35,070 nt of DNA from the NCBI RefSeq assembly GCF_004521965.1, contig NZ_SDGK01000038.1, forward strand, positions 1 to 35,070, written 5' to 3'. Positions 1 through 10,369 of the stretch are shown one piece after another. This stretch comes from Weissella cibaria (GTDB taxonomy: Bacteria > Bacillota > Bacilli > Lactobacillales > Lactobacillaceae). The notes below the pieces were generated by a model, which worked only from the letters and a program-made list of their open reading frames with translations, was not told the origin of the DNA and made no database searches. The position numbers and the translations under genes are program-made. Each line of letters opens with the position of its first letter. The first letter of the stretch is position 1.

Positions 1-282
1 TCGATATGATGGAACTTGTCCTTGGGTTAGCCACATAGCTACTTTATTTTCATCCGTAAATCATTCAATCATACGACCTGATCAAATGCCTCGAGCGTAT
101 GCGAAAAGGACCAACTTAAGTAATAGACATGGGTGATAAGGATATCTTCCCGTCGTGTACTCACCCGTAAAATCCAATGATTCTACAAGTTGGTTAATCT
201 GATATGCTGGGTGATTTTCTTCAGGTTCATATGCAGTTGGAATATCCAACATTAGCTGATTCATGCTATAATTTGTATACAC
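1..282 (-). pseudogene. IS1182-family transposase, N-terminal part with two in-frame stops
   Basis: The likely start is a GTG at 282 giving VYTNYSMNQLMLDIP, matching the usual opening of IS1182 transposases (short aromatic stretch, then MNQ and LDIP). The N-terminal domain follows, with NQLVESLDF and GRYPYHPCLLLKLVLFAYAR. The same frame then meets TGA at 82-84 and again at 61-63, but the residues after the stops (SGRMIE, FTDENKVAMWL, TQGQVPSYR) keep the family pattern. The gene therefore carries nonsense mutations rather than ending here. The catalytic DDE region would lie left of the window. The copy is probably inactive unless supplied in trans. Confidence 0.7.
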
Positions 283-374
283 TATTTGGTTCAGTCCTTT
301 CGAGGCAGAAACCGTAGACGTTGAGTGGCTACTCAAGGTCTTTTTCTTTGCCTTTATTACTACTATTATACAAA

Positions 375-419
375 AAATCAGGCGCAAACCCTTGATATAC
401 ATGGGTTTGCGCCTGATTT
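375..419. repeat. perfect 17-bp inverted repeat inside the IS end
   Basis: Bases 375-391 and 403-419 are exact reverse complements, separated by 11 bases. The hairpin lies between the IS tip and the transposase start. Hairpins here commonly shield IS transposase genes from outside transcription; that role is inferred. A second small stem, GCTGGG/CCCAGC at 435-452, lies between it and the tip. Confidence 0.8.
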
Positions 420-472
420 CATTTAAAATATTGAGCTGGGTTTTGTCCCAGCCTCTTTTTAATAATCATTAG

Positions 473-2287
473 TTATTCCGCAGCTAATTCCGCCACCAAC
501 GCTTCAAATTCGTCCAAGCGTTCTTCGAAGACTTTGAATGTGTCACGCAAGTAATCTGGCTGAGTCATATCAAGGCCTGCCTTCTTCATCACATCGATTG
601 GGAATGCAGATGATCCGGCCTTCAAGTATTCCTTATAAGCCGCCACAGCCGGTGCCCCTTCAGTCAAAATCTTGTCGGCCATTGCCGTCGCAGCAGCAAA
701 ACCAGTACTGTATTGGAACACATAAAAGTTGTAGTAGAAGTGTGGAATACGCTCCCACTCGTGCGCAATTTCATCATCAAACGTCAAGGCTGTACCGTAA
801 TAACGTCGGTTAAGCTCACCATAGGCCTCATCCAAAACATCTGCCGTCAAAGGCACACCCTGCGAATCGGTAACGTGCATCCATTGCTCAAACTCTGCAA
901 ATTGGGTTTGACGGAAGACTGTTCCCTTCACGCCGTCCAAGTACTGATTCAAGATATACGCACGCAACTTCTTGTCCGTCACCGTCTTAAGCAAGTAATC
1001 CGTCAACAAGTTTTCGTTGGTCGTTGACGCAATTTCTGCCAAGAAGATTGGGTAATCGCCGTAATAATAAGGCTGATTTTGGCGAGTCAAATATGAGTGC
1101 ACCGAGTGACCCATTTCGTGAACTAAAGTGCTCAAATTGTTCAAGTTATCAACCCAATTCAACAAAATAAATGGGTTTGTATCGTATGAACCACCTGAGT
1201 AGGCCCCTGAACGCTTGCCCTTATTCTCAATGACATCAATCCAACGATTATCAAAAGCCGTATTGACGACTTCCAGATAATCTTCACCCAATGGTGCCAA
1301 CGCCTTTAACGCTTCAGCCTGAGCTGATTCGTAATCAATCGTAAAGTCAGGTTCGCCCAAAATTGGGGTATACAAGTCGTATGAATGCAACTCGTCCAGC
1401 CCTAACAATTGCTTTCGGAGGGCAACGTAACGATGCAACAACGGTAACGCCTCATTTACTTCGGCAACCAAGGTATCGTATACCACTTCTGGCACATGGT
1501 TACCAGCCAAAGCAGCTTCACGCGCATTGTCATAGTTATGAACAGCAGCCATAAAGTTATGACCCTTCACGTGACTTGCAATCAAAGATGCAAACGTATT
1601 TTCAAGTGAGACATATGACTTGTAAAACGTTTGGAATGCATTTCGACGCACTTCTGGGTCAGTCGACTCCAACAAACGTGAATAAACCCCGTTTGATAAC
1701 GTCTCCAGTTCACCATCTTCGTTGGCAACCGCCTCAAACTTAATATCGGCATTATCCAGCACACCAAACGTCCGTTCTGAAGCCCCAAAAACATCCCCGG
1801 CAGCAGCTAACAATGCTTCTTGATCTGGCGTTAAGACGTGGCCTTGTTGCGTCAGGATGCTCTCGAAGTAATGCTTGTAAACACCCAGCTTAGGTTCTGC
1901 TTCAAAAAAGGCCGTTAATTCAGCTTCTGAAAGTGACAAAACAGCTGGATCGAAGAATGCAATGGCCGCAGAAACACGTGCCGCCAAGGCTTCAGCTCGA
2001 TTGCTCAACCCTTGATAATAAGCGTTGGCTGTATCTTGGTCTGACTTCATTGAAGCATAGACATACAACTTTTCTAAGTCACGCATCACACCCAAGCCGT
2101 ATTGCAACGCATTGTACAAATCTGTACCAGACGTCGTTGCTGATTGGGCGAAAAAGTCCGCTGACTCTAATCGATCGGCCAATTCTTCAAAGGCATCTTC
2201 CCACGCTTCATCAGAAGTAAAAATCGTCTGCAAATTCCAAGTCATTGACTCGGGCAATGCATCTCGTAATGGTAATTCTTTGGCCAT
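473..2287 (-). CDS. pepF: oligoendopeptidase F (M3 family zinc metallopeptidase)
   Basis: This cytoplasmic peptidase cleaves oligopeptides of roughly 7 to 17 residues, such as imported peptides or released signal peptides. The 604-residue product has the normal PepF length. The M3 zinc site HEMGH is at about residues 390-394 within STLVHEMGHSVHSY, with the downstream Glu region FLAEIASTTNE. The start at 2287 (MAKELPLRD) is chosen over an ATG 15 bases upstream because GAGGTGG sits 7 bases before it. It follows coiA by 39 bases on the same strand, probably co-transcribed, as in the spx-mecA-coiA-pepF order of many Firmicutes. The gene looks intact. Confidence 0.96.
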   Translation of the reverse strand: MAKELPLRDALPESMTWNLQTIFTSDEAWEDAFEELADRLESADFFAQSATTSGTDLYNALQYGLGVMRDLEKLYVYASMKSDQDTANAYYQGLSNRAEALAARVSAAIAFFDPAVLSLSEAELTAFFEAEPKLGVYKHYFESILTQQGHVLTPDQEALLAAAGDVFGASERTFGVLDNADIKFEAVANEDGELETLSNGVYSRLLESTDPEVRRNAFQTFYKSYVSLENTFASLIASHVKGHNFMAAVHNYDNAREAALAGNHVPEVVYDTLVAEVNEALPLLHRYVALRKQLLGLDELHSYDLYTPILGEPDFTIDYESAQAEALKALAPLGEDYLEVVNTAFDNRWIDVIENKGKRSGAYSGGSYDTNPFILLNWVDNLNNLSTLVHEMGHSVHSYLTRQNQPYYYGDYPIFLAEIASTTNENLLTDYLLKTVTDKKLRAYILNQYLDGVKGTVFRQTQFAEFEQWMHVTDSQGVPLTADVLDEAYGELNRRYYGTALTFDDEIAHEWERIPHFYYNFYVFQYSTGFAAATAMADKILTEGAPAVAAYKEYLKAGSSAFPIDVMKKAGLDMTQPDYLRDTFKVFEERLDEFEALVAELAAE

Positions 2288-2326
2288 TGCTCGCCACCTC
2301 ATTTCAAAAATGTTAGCTTTATTCTA

Positions 2327-3361
2327 TCACTTACTGACAACTGTATGCACGTGAGAACGTAATTCTCGTAATTTTTGATTGAAATCTGCAAACCAATGCA
2401 CGTTCGTGACCAAACACCAGCGGTCATTTATTAATTGCACGACCCCCATCGACTGCCATAACGCCAATAACTGGTTTAACCAAAGCTTCGCAACAGTACT
2501 AGCCGAGCTGGCTCCAAACGCGAACCATTCAGCCTGTTTAACCATCGTTAGTAATTGGTCAACATGGCAAGGACCCTTCTCTAGCCTGCTGACCAATTGT
2601 GTGGCTAGCATCCAATGAGCTGTCTTTAAACCGCCTGGCAATGGTTTGCTAATATGGCAACAAATCGGAATCCCGGTTACCGTCCGTTCCTGCTGATAGA
2701 GTTGCTTCTGTAGTTGTCTGATACGCCGGTCACGCCGCACAAGTTGTTGTTGGATTTTTGCCAATTGACGAATCGGATCAGCATAATCATTACGCCCAAC
2801 GTGTAGTCGACCATCAACTGTCCACCATTCACGCCACTGAATACCGGCTTTACCACGCCATAACGCCACTTGTAGTGTATCTTGTCGAATGCGTGCAAAC
2901 TTTGCCAGTGTCGCCTGTTGTAATTTTCGCTGCTGGTAGGTCAGTCCCAATACCCATACAACATCTAACCCCAACTTGGCAAAACCAGCGGTACGACGTT
3001 GCACCCGTTCGGCACTGATTGGTGCACATTGAAATTCAATTGCCACTTGTCGATTGTCAAACGTCACAAGCAAATCCGGTCGTTGTTGAATCTCAGGTAG
3101 CCAAGGCTCCAACACCACTCGACCACCAATACCTTCAAAGAAGTCAACCATTGCTAATTTTCCCAGCAAATGAACCGCCGATTCACCTTCAGCCAATGCC
3201 TGACATTTTTGTAAGCTTATATGTGCAAAATGGGGGTTTTTCAGTCGTCCTTTTTTCACTGTCACTGGGTTCTGACACCCGGGACAAACATAGTTACGTT
3301 GTTTATCAGCCTTATCCGCAGTCATTAGTACGCTTGTGCCGAACGTTTGTGCAATGTACAT
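2327..3361 (-). CDS. coiA: competence protein CoiA
   Basis: CoiA is a predicted nuclease-like protein needed for processing or recombining DNA taken up during natural transformation. The 344-residue product begins MYIAQTFGTSVLMTADKA. It has a zinc-binding N-terminal segment with CPGC (about residues 26-29) and HFAH, then the nuclease-like core with RPDLLVTFDNRQVAIEFQC, in which the Asp and Glu fit the restriction-endonuclease-like fold. A GGAGGTG ribosome site precedes the ATG. The reading frame is intact at normal length. Whether this strain is competent cannot be told; mecA and spx, whose products restrain competence in relatives, lie nearby. Confidence 0.92.
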   Translation of the reverse strand: MYIAQTFGTSVLMTADKADKQRNYVCPGCQNPVTVKKGRLKNPHFAHISLQKCQALAEGESAVHLLGKLAMVDFFEGIGGRVVLEPWLPEIQQRPDLLVTFDNRQVAIEFQCAPISAERVQRRTAGFAKLGLDVVWVLGLTYQQRKLQQATLAKFARIRQDTLQVALWRGKAGIQWREWWTVDGRLHVGRNDYADPIRQLAKIQQQLVRRDRRIRQLQKQLYQQERTVTGIPICCHISKPLPGGLKTAHWMLATQLVSRLEKGPCHVDQLLTMVKQAEWFAFGASSASTVAKLWLNQLLALWQSMGVVQLINDRWCLVTNVHWFADFNQKLRELRSHVHTVVSK

Positions 3362-3409
3362 CTCATCACCTCCACCAAATATAGACGCACGTCACCAACA
3401 TTTGTCCAA

Positions 3410-3442
3410 AAATAAAAAAGCATCACTCAGAACGAGTGATAC
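3410..3442 (-). terminator. terminator after the PTS EIIC pseudogene
   Basis: Stem ATCACTC/GAGTGAT (3422-3428 with 3434-3440) is followed on the minus strand by a T-rich run (the A-tract at 3411-3419). It would end transcripts of the beta-glucoside pair before coiA. Confidence 0.75.
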
Positions 3443-3459
3443 TCTTATCAAGATTAGAT

Positions 3460-4062
3460 TTAGTTAGCTGGGTTTTCTTCCAACTTTTCAATATCAGCGG
3501 CTGATGGTTGTGAATCAATTTGCTCTTCAGCAAGCAATACCTTGTCGTACTTGAGGGCAAATGGGTAATACATGAATGCTGTCATCACAAGCATAACCGC
3601 TTGCCACAACGCAACTTACCAACCACCGACAATCAAACCTGACACGATCGCTGGCGTCGTCCATAGCACATACATACCGTTAAATGGTGGAATAATGACC
3701 ATTGCAATCACGGCATAAGTCGCAAAACCTGAAACCGATTCCGTCACAATGTGTGCCACGTTATCCAACGTCAGCTTACCAGCCTTATACAAAGCCAAGT
3801 TATCAGCGTTGCTTGCCAGTAGCAATGGCGTCATAATACGAAATGACGGGTTGTTTGCTTGCATGAAAATTGGACCTAAGCCAATCTGATTTAAATAATC
3901 TTGGACGTCTTGAATTGGGAATTGTCCCAAAATTAAGAAGACTGCGCCAATAACAATGAATGGAATTGGGTAAAGCATTCCATTCTTAATTGCCGCAACT
4001 GCCTTCGTGTTAACGAATTTCATAACTGGCGGCAACAACTTTTCATTGATGAAATTATTCAT
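3460..4062 (-). pseudogene. PTS cellobiose/beta-glucoside-type EIIC permease, internally deleted and with a nonsense codon
   Basis: The intact protein would be the membrane channel of a lactose/cellobiose-family PTS. The N-terminus (MNNFINEKLLPPVMKFVNTK, then a membrane segment with PIPFIVIGAVFLILGQFP) and the C-terminus (WTTPAIVSGLIVGGW, then VALWQAVMLVMTAFMYYPF and an acidic tail) are both clear. The whole frame is about 200 codons against roughly 420-450 in the family. The junction near SGFATY/VIAMVIIPPFNG joins segments that are far apart in intact proteins. A TAA at 3616-3618 interrupts the frame where relatives have another residue, and the same frame continues to the natural TAA at 3460-3462. 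It cannot make a working permease. Confidence 0.85.
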
Positions 4063-4150
4063 GTTGTTTCCCTCTACTTATTTTGTTTCGTTACTTGCAT
4101 GTCATCACCAATTCTCAATTTGATTAACCTACCCCAAATCCTCTCTCCTT

Positions 4151-5511
<1,361 letters not shown>

Positions 5512-5536
5512 GTTATCCCCCGTACGCATTTTTAGA

Positions 5537-5583
5537 ACAACAAAGCCGGCTGTCAGAATAGTGCATACCGGCCGCTTCGTTGT
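5537..5583 (-). repeat. imperfect inverted repeat in the leader of the GH1 pseudogene
   Basis: ACAACAAAGCCGG at 5537-5549 is partly complementary to the stretch ending at 5583, interrupted by a small bulge. It would form a leader hairpin about 25 bases before the GH1 start. It does not resemble a LicT-type antiterminator site. Function unknown; possibly an old regulatory stem. Confidence 0.3.
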
Positions 5584-5751
5584 AACAACTATATTACAGT
5601 TATATTTTGTAAAAGTTTCGAATAATGAGAACTATATGTGGAAGTGGCGGGTTCTAGTCTGTGAATAAGGTGGGGGTATTTACAAAAATCAGGCTTTTCA
5701 CTTGGGCGATGAAGGCGTTTTCTTTTCTGGCGGTTTTGATTATCTCTGCAC

Positions 5752-5792
5752 GAAAAAAGCCGAACCGACATTTCCGTCGATCCGGCTTTTAT
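5752..5792 (-). terminator. terminator of mecA
   Basis: On the minus strand AAAGCCG and CGGCTTT, with inner CGAC/GTCG pairing, form a stem ending in TTTTTTCG. It lies 12 bases past the mecA stop and separates mecA from the decayed sugar genes. Confidence 0.8.
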
Positions 5793-5803
5793 TAAAAACA
5801 CTA

Positions 5804-6553
5804 TTACTTAAAGAATGACAAAAGCTGCGTTAAACCATTCTCACCAAAAATTGTGTGACCATGTTCAGCAAGTACTTCAGCTGCCACTGGCGTAACTTCA
5901 CCGTATTCGCGAGCCACAGCCGTAATATCTTGGGTACCAGCCTGTGAAACTGACTCATCAAATGACAGCTCGACATAATAGTCCTTGTTGTATTCGATGA
6001 CCTTTGAGTCACCAACTTCTTCTTGCATCATCTTTGCAAATTGGATAATTGCTTCAAAGTCCTTAAACTTCAAAATAACTTGACGACGACCTTGCTTATC
6101 ACGCGCCAATTCGCGTGCTGCATTAACCATCTGATCGGCAGCCCGTGACTCAGCCGCGGCACGTTGTTGACGAGCTTGGGACTTTTTTTTAGTCCCATCT
6201 CCATCATTATCTAACAATTGCTCTAATAAGCTATCAGAAACATCATCGTTTACATCACCAGCATCGCGATTGCCAAACATTGAGTTGATAACGCCATCCA
6301 TCATGGCCTTATCCCCAACATTCTTAGAGATGAACAACTCCAAGCCGTTACGGTTTGGCAATACTTGGAAGGTAACCGCCTCATTATTTTCGAAATCGTG
6401 CTCGACATCAACTTCTTCCAAGATATTGTAGAAGAAACGTTCAATTTCTTCTTGGTTGCCCAGCAAGTCAATCACTGAAATACTGCGCTCAGCTAGATCA
6501 TCGTTGGTCACCACCACTCGAATTGTATCCTCGTTAATGCGTTCCATTTCCAT
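5804..6553 (-). CDS. mecA: adaptor protein MecA
   Basis: MecA hands substrates such as competence regulators to the ClpCP protease; both ends of the protein bind partners. The 249-residue product starts MEMERINEDTIRV, the hallmark N-terminal domain. It then has a low-complexity linker rich in Lys, Gln, Arg and Ala around residues 120-150, and a C-terminal ClpC-binding domain (VILKFKDFEAIIQFAKMM, then YYVELSF). The ATG at 6553 is preferred over a GTG 9 bases upstream because AAGGGG is well spaced from it. It follows spx on the same strand but has its own promoter. Intact. Confidence 0.95.
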   Translation of the reverse strand: MEMERINEDTIRVVVTNDDLAERSISVIDLLGNQEEIERFFYNILEEVDVEHDFENNEAVTFQVLPNRNGLELFISKNVGDKAMMDGVINSMFGNRDAGDVNDDVSDSLLEQLLDNDGDGTKKKSQARQQRAAAESRAADQMVNAARELARDKQGRRQVILKFKDFEAIIQFAKMMQEEVGDSKVIEYNKDYYVELSFDESVSQAGTQDITAVAREYGEVTPVAAEVLAEHGHTIFGENGLTQLLSFFK

Positions 6554-6603
6554 TATGGGCACCCCTTTCCTTCCCAGTCTGCGGGAATCTAGCTTTGCTT
6601 ACT

Positions 6604-6633
6604 ATTATACCAAATTTCCGAAATAATAGTCGA
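6604..6633 (-). promoter_or_regulatory. probable mecA promoter
   Basis: On the minus strand, -10 TATAAT (6604-6609) and -35-like TCGACT (6628-6633) are separated by 18 bases, about 50 bases before the mecA start. Confidence 0.55.
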
Positions 6634-6728
6634 TATATTAGCATTAACCACGTACGTTCAGGGTGTACTAACCCACCCGTTATGTTTCCTACCGCACCCC
6701 AGTATAAACAAACGTGACATGAAGGGGT

Positions 6729-6756
6729 AAAAAAAGACCATCGTAATGGTCCTTTT
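6729..6756 (-). terminator. terminator of spx
   Basis: GGACCAT-TACG-ATGGTC hairpin with a long T run on the minus strand, 22 bases after the spx stop. Confidence 0.85.
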
Positions 6757-6778
6757 ATGTATAGTGGATATGTTTGCT

Positions 6779-7177
6779 TTACAGGTCAGCCAAAGCTGTT
6801 GCTCGGGCCAACTCAGCTTGTCGCACCTCGTGTGGCAAGAATCGACGAATCTCGTCTTCGTTATACCCAACCTGCATCCGCTTCTCATCGATCATCAAGG
6901 GACGCTTGAGCAAGGCTGGTTGCTTTTGAATCATTTCGATTAGTTCACCCAACGATAAGTCGTCAAATGAAATATCTAATTCAGAAAAAAGTTTTGACCG
7001 CGTTGAGATAATTTCTTCGGTACCATTTTCCGTCATACGCAAGATGTTCTTAATCTCATCTCGTGTCAATGGCTCTTTGAATACATTACGCTCTTTATAG
7101 GGAATTGCGTTTGATTCTAGCCAGGCACGCGCTTTGCGACATGATGTACAACTAGGTGATGTATATAACGTGACCAT
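6779..7177 (-). CDS. spx: transcriptional regulator Spx
   Basis: Spx belongs to the ArsC/Spx thioredoxin-fold family. It binds the C-terminal domain of RNA polymerase alpha, activates thiol-stress genes and blocks activator contacts. The 132-residue product has the redox switch CTSC at residues 10-13 and the conserved stretch [24 protein letters not shown] near residues 90-114. Length and motifs are standard. AAAGGGGG precedes the ATG. The product is normally a ClpXP substrate. Its position upstream of mecA matches the ancestral Firmicute order. Confidence 0.95.
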   Translation of the reverse strand: MVTLYTSPSCTSCRKARAWLESNAIPYKERNVFKEPLTRDEIKNILRMTENGTEEIISTRSKLFSELDISFDDLSLGELIEMIQKQPALLKRPLMIDEKRMQVGYNEDEIRRFLPHEVRQAELARATALADL

Positions 7178-7225
7178 ATTTGCCCCCTTTCGGCTGCTAC
7201 GGCGTTACTGCTACCTATGGCTACA

Positions 7226-7254
7226 ATTATAGCCGTCTAGTTGTGAACATGTAA
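7226..7254 (-). promoter_or_regulatory. probable spx promoter
   Basis: On the minus strand, -35 TTACAT (7249-7254) and -10 TATAAT (7226-7231) are separated by 17 bases, about 50 bases upstream of the spx ATG. Confidence 0.65.
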
Positions 7255-7478
7255 CCCCTATTTTCACGAAAAATTGCGAATAAATCACAGTGCTATGACA
7301 GTCACAATGTGCTATCCATGACCAATTATTAAAAATAGATTAAGAAAAATCCATATGAAGCCCACCAGCTTTTATAGCAAGTTATTACGATTTATCTAGG
7401 CTTTAATATGCAGTTTATATCGTGTCAAATATTTTGCTTATACAACCTAGCTATTACAGTATTCTATGAATAGCCTAT
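7255..7478. other. gene-free AT-rich stretch upstream of spx
   Basis: No supported gene, RNA or strong repeat is visible. It lies between the spx promoter and the telA terminator. Confidence 0.6.
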
Positions 7479-7519
7479 GAAAAAAGCTGGCCGATTGTCA
7501 TATTCGGTCAGCTTTTTTA
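7479..7519. terminator. bidirectional terminator after telA
   Basis: AAAAAGCTGNCCGA arms at about 7480-7493 and 7502-7517 form a long stem with an A tract on one side and a T tract on the other. It ends the xpaC-telA transcript. Confidence 0.85.
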
Positions 7520-8632
7520 TTAATTCACATTCTTACGTGGTGCCGATTCGTCAGCCATTGCCAGGAGTTTTTGCTTTAATTCCGTTTCCATTTCCTGCAT
7601 CTTCACTTCTGCATCGGCCCGCTTCTGACGGCCATCACGCTGAATTTGCATGGTCTCTTCAATTGTTTCGATCAAATTAGCTTGGGTATTTTGTAAGGTT
7701 TCAATATCAATAACCCCGCGTTCGTTTTCCTCCGCAGTTTCAACGGCACTTTGTTTCAACATCTCGGAATTTGCTTGTAGCAACTGATTAGTCGTATCAG
7801 CAACCGCTCGTTGGGCCGCCACAGCATTCTTTTGCTTCAACAAAGTTAATGCAATGGCAACTTGGTTCTTCCATAATGGAATAGCTGTTGAAATCGACGA
7901 TTGAATCTTTTCAGCCAATACTTGGTTGGTTGATTGAATTAAACGAATTTGCGGTGCTTGTTGCAAGGCAACTTGACGCGTTAACTTCAAATCATTGCTG
8001 CGCTTTTCCAAGCGTTGTTCAAACTGCACCAAATCTTGTACCTTTTGGGCATCTAATTGGTCACCTGACGCTTGCGCAACTTCCCGGGCAGCGGGTAATT
8101 CGCGATTACGAACATCACTTAACTTTATCTCAGCACCCGCAATATAAACATTGAGTTGCTTGAAGAAATCTAAGTTTTGTTGGAACAAACCGTCAAGCAT
8201 TTTGTTATCGGCTAACAAAGTCTCTTTATGGCGATCAAGTCGCGCCGCAACATTATCAACCTGAGCACCAATCTTCTGATATTTAGCAGTAACTTCATAA
8301 ATTGACTTTTGAGCCCGCCTAAAGACACGTGCAAAGAAACCTTGCTTCTCGGGAATCAATTCGTTGGGATTTGCTTCACTCAAGTTTCCCATCAGTTCTG
8401 TCAAAGCATCTCCAATCGGACCGACATCTTGATTCTGCACCCGATCCAAGACACCCTGTGAAAAATCAGTTAAATTCTTTTGGGCGTCAGAACCATAGGT
8501 CAAGACAGAATCCGTAGCAGACATGTCAAGGGTTTGCGCCAACTGCACCGCTTTAGCTTTTTCGTCTGATGTTAATGTATCCGTTAATTCCGGCGTGCTT
8601 GTTTCAGGTGTTTTTACTAACTCTTCCGTCAT
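7520..8632 (-). CDS. TelA family protein (annotated as toxic anion resistance)
   Basis: The 370-residue product is a typical TelA/KlaA-family protein. It is largely helical with long heptad-like stretches, and has family segments such as FSQGVLDRVQNQDVGPIGDALTELM near the N-terminus and IRLIQSTNQVLAEKIQSSISTAIPLWKNQ around residues 225-255. No membrane segment or signal peptide is seen. The biochemical role is not established: the family name comes from tellurite resistance, while in Firmicutes it pairs with XpaC and is often linked to envelope stress. Its AGGAAA ribosome site lies in the last codons of the xpaC-like gene 3 bases upstream, so the two are translated as a unit. Confidence 0.88.
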   Translation of the reverse strand: MTEELVKTPETSTPELTDTLTSDEKAKAVQLAQTLDMSATDSVLTYGSDAQKNLTDFSQGVLDRVQNQDVGPIGDALTELMGNLSEANPNELIPEKQGFFARVFRRAQKSIYEVTAKYQKIGAQVDNVAARLDRHKETLLADNKMLDGLFQQNLDFFKQLNVYIAGAEIKLSDVRNRELPAAREVAQASGDQLDAQKVQDLVQFEQRLEKRSNDLKLTRQVALQQAPQIRLIQSTNQVLAEKIQSSISTAIPLWKNQVAIALTLLKQKNAVAAQRAVADTTNQLLQANSEMLKQSAVETAEENERGVIDIETLQNTQANLIETIEETMQIQRDGRQKRADAEVKMQEMETELKQKLLAMADESAPRKNVN

Positions 8633-8635
8633 GGT

Positions 8636-9412
8636 TTATTTCCTCATTGTTCGTTTTGCTGTATCCAATTGATCTTGCAAAGATGTAATATCATCACGCG
8701 TGATACGGCGATAATCTTGCTGGATTTGGTCGGCTAATTGGCGCAACACATCTCGGGCCGCTGCTAACTGTTGTTTATCAGATTCATCAATCATTTCATG
8801 GCTAATAATGTCATGATACGTCATCAAAATCTTTTCCATATTAGGTAGATGTGTATAAACAAAATCGTCTGCATCCGTCAGCTGCGTTGGATCGTCAGCA
8901 AGTTCTTTGACGACGCCTCGGGCAAAACGAATCACCTCTGTCTCTGACGCAATCTTGCGTAACCCATTTGTTTCTGTTAGCAAGCTTTCGATATGATTAA
9001 CGCTGTCGTTAGCCCGGTTGAAAACCGCTTTAAAAACCGTTAAATCACGTTTATTAAGTCCTTGACCATTAATTTTAAGTTTTGTTTCGGTGGCAGTCGT
9101 TAGTTTAGCTGGTATTTTAGTCTGGCCAATTAATACCTGTCGTGCACCAATAACAGCTACCGTCAAAACCGCTTGTAACAGCCAACTAACACCTGAAAAG
9201 GACCAAGTTGCTGCAATTAGTGCGAGCGGTAAAATCCAGCGTAGGACCGTTTTAGGCGCCACAAATATTGAAATCAGTAGGCCAGCAGTGAGGGCTAAAG
9301 TCGCTACCGCTTGGACGGGCGAAATTGCCCCGACACTAATAAACAGCGCCAGAATGGTCAGCCACTTGCCACGTCGTAATTCCTTTTTGGATAGTTTTTC
9401 TAAATCAAACAT
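8636..9412 (-). CDS. XpaC-like membrane protein (5-bromo-4-chloroindolyl phosphate hydrolysis family)
   Basis: This 258-residue partner of TelA begins MFDLEKLSKKELRRGKWL. The start at 9412 is preferred because GAGGGGA lies 6 bases before it; an ATG 15 bases upstream lacks this. The first ~85 residues hold two to three hydrophobic helices (WLTILALFISVGAISPVQ, LALTAGLLISIFVA, VLRWILPLALIAATW). A soluble helical domain follows, with FKAVFNRANDSVNHIESLL, typical of the XpaC domain. It is first gene of a two-gene operon with telA. Reaction and substrate are unknown; the family name reflects an early screening phenotype. Confidence 0.82.
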   Translation of the reverse strand: MFDLEKLSKKELRRGKWLTILALFISVGAISPVQAVATLALTAGLLISIFVAPKTVLRWILPLALIAATWSFSGVSWLLQAVLTVAVIGARQVLIGQTKIPAKLTTATETKLKINGQGLNKRDLTVFKAVFNRANDSVNHIESLLTETNGLRKIASETEVIRFARGVVKELADDPTQLTDADDFVYTHLPNMEKILMTYHDIISHEMIDESDKQQLAAARDVLRQLADQIQQDYRRITRDDITSLQDQLDTAKRTMRK

Positions 9413-9499
9413 CTTTATTCCCCTCATCGGTTCTAGATTTTATTATACGGCTATTAATATCGCTCTGTATAGCATTTTTACATCGCACCCGTGATATCA

Positions 9500-9534
9500 C
9501 AAAAAGCCCTTAGCGACGCACATCACTAAAGGCT
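9500..9534 (-). terminator. terminator of the WxL operon
   Basis: AGCCTTTAG pairs with CTAAGGGCT (one G-T pair) and is followed by TTTTTG on the minus strand, about 10 bases past the stop of the last operon gene. Confidence 0.75.
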
Positions 9535-9543
9535 ACTCGTTGA

Positions 9544-10368
9544 CTATTTAACTTTAACATTATTCGTAACAGTTTGATGCAGTGTCTTACTAACAAACCG
9601 TGTCGTGACCTGATAGTCACCTGGTTGATACGTGTGTTGATCCAGCGTCATGGTTGCCGTGACATTAGGTGCCAATTGCTTACCTTGTACCGCTGACTTA
9701 TGTACCACGTGTCCCCTGACATTCTTCACGGTTTGCGTCACTTTCACCTGATTGACAAACTGGTTCGCCTTATTCCCGATACCAATACCAATTTGACGGC
9801 CCACCGCCCGTGCTTGTAAATTAACCTTAACTACTTTTTTCGTTTGCCCCGTGTGTAACACAACACCTAAAACGTAGGCATAGCGATTGGCTAACATTTG
9901 CTGGTGGCTGTGTTGCCGCTGCGCCGTTACTTCCTGAAAATGGAGACCACCGGCAATCACACCGTTCCCCATTGACTTTGGCAACCGTACCTTGACGGTC
10001 AAACGACGCGTCTGGCCAGCAGATAATTTAAGGCGCTGGGTACTTGTCGCCAATTTATCAAACCCTAGCCGCGGGTTAATTGCCTGACCAACAGTGCGAT
10101 CATAGACAACATCACCAAGCGGATTTGTCCGCGCTGGTTCAGGAATCATTTGGACCACTTTAGCTGTTTGCGTTAAATTTTTAATCTGCATTTTCAGGGC
10201 AACCACTTCGCCCGGGTGCGTCTGCAAATCATAATAACGCGCCGTTTTATCAAGTTGCGCCTTCATCGGCTGTGGCGTCACAGCAAATGGTAACCCATCT
10301 GCCGAAACGGGTTGCGTTAGGAAACCCATGGCCAGCACGAAGCCTAATAAAATCATTTGTTTTGTCAT
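9544..10368 (-). CDS. DUF916/DUF3324 (WxL-interacting) protein lacking a membrane anchor
   Basis: A 274-residue exported protein. The N-terminal signal is MTKQMILLGFVLAMGFLTQP with cleavage likely after VSA. A DUF916-like peptidoglycan-binding domain follows (FAVTPQPMKAQLDKTARYYDL, LKMQIKNLTQTAKVVQM), then a DUF3324-like domain (YAYVLGVVLHTGQ, VKVNLQARAVGRQIGIGIGN, YQPGDYQVTTRFV). Family members normally end in a transmembrane helix and a charged tail, as the paralogue at 12340 does. This one stops at NNVKVK with no hydrophobic segment, and the terminator follows at once, so it is probably secreted or bound only to the wall. It starts 1 base after the lectin-WxL stop codon, indicating translational coupling. 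Confidence 0.82.
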   Translation of the reverse strand: MTKQMILLGFVLAMGFLTQPVSADGLPFAVTPQPMKAQLDKTARYYDLQTHPGEVVALKMQIKNLTQTAKVVQMIPEPARTNPLGDVVYDRTVGQAINPRLGFDKLATSTQRLKLSAGQTRRLTVKVRLPKSMGNGVIAGGLHFQEVTAQRQHSHQQMLANRYAYVLGVVLHTGQTKKVVKVNLQARAVGRQIGIGIGNKANQFVNQVKVTQTVKNVRGHVVHKSAVQGKQLAPNVTATMTLDQHTYQPGDYQVTTRFVSKTLHQTVTNNVKVK

Positions 10369-10369
10369 G

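Larger units (their letters stand above)
1..455 (-). mobile_element. IS1182-like insertion sequence, one end only (runs off left edge)
   Basis: The outer end appears to lie near 455, where the minus strand reads GAGGCTGGGACAAAA, a sequence typical of IS1182-group ends in Firmicutes. It is followed inward by a strong hairpin and the start of a transposase reading leftward out of the window. The end lies only about 17 bases beyond the pepF stop codon, so the element sits just downstream of pepF without breaking it. The other end and any target duplication are outside the window. The family call rests on the transposase N-terminus and the end sequence. Confidence 0.7.
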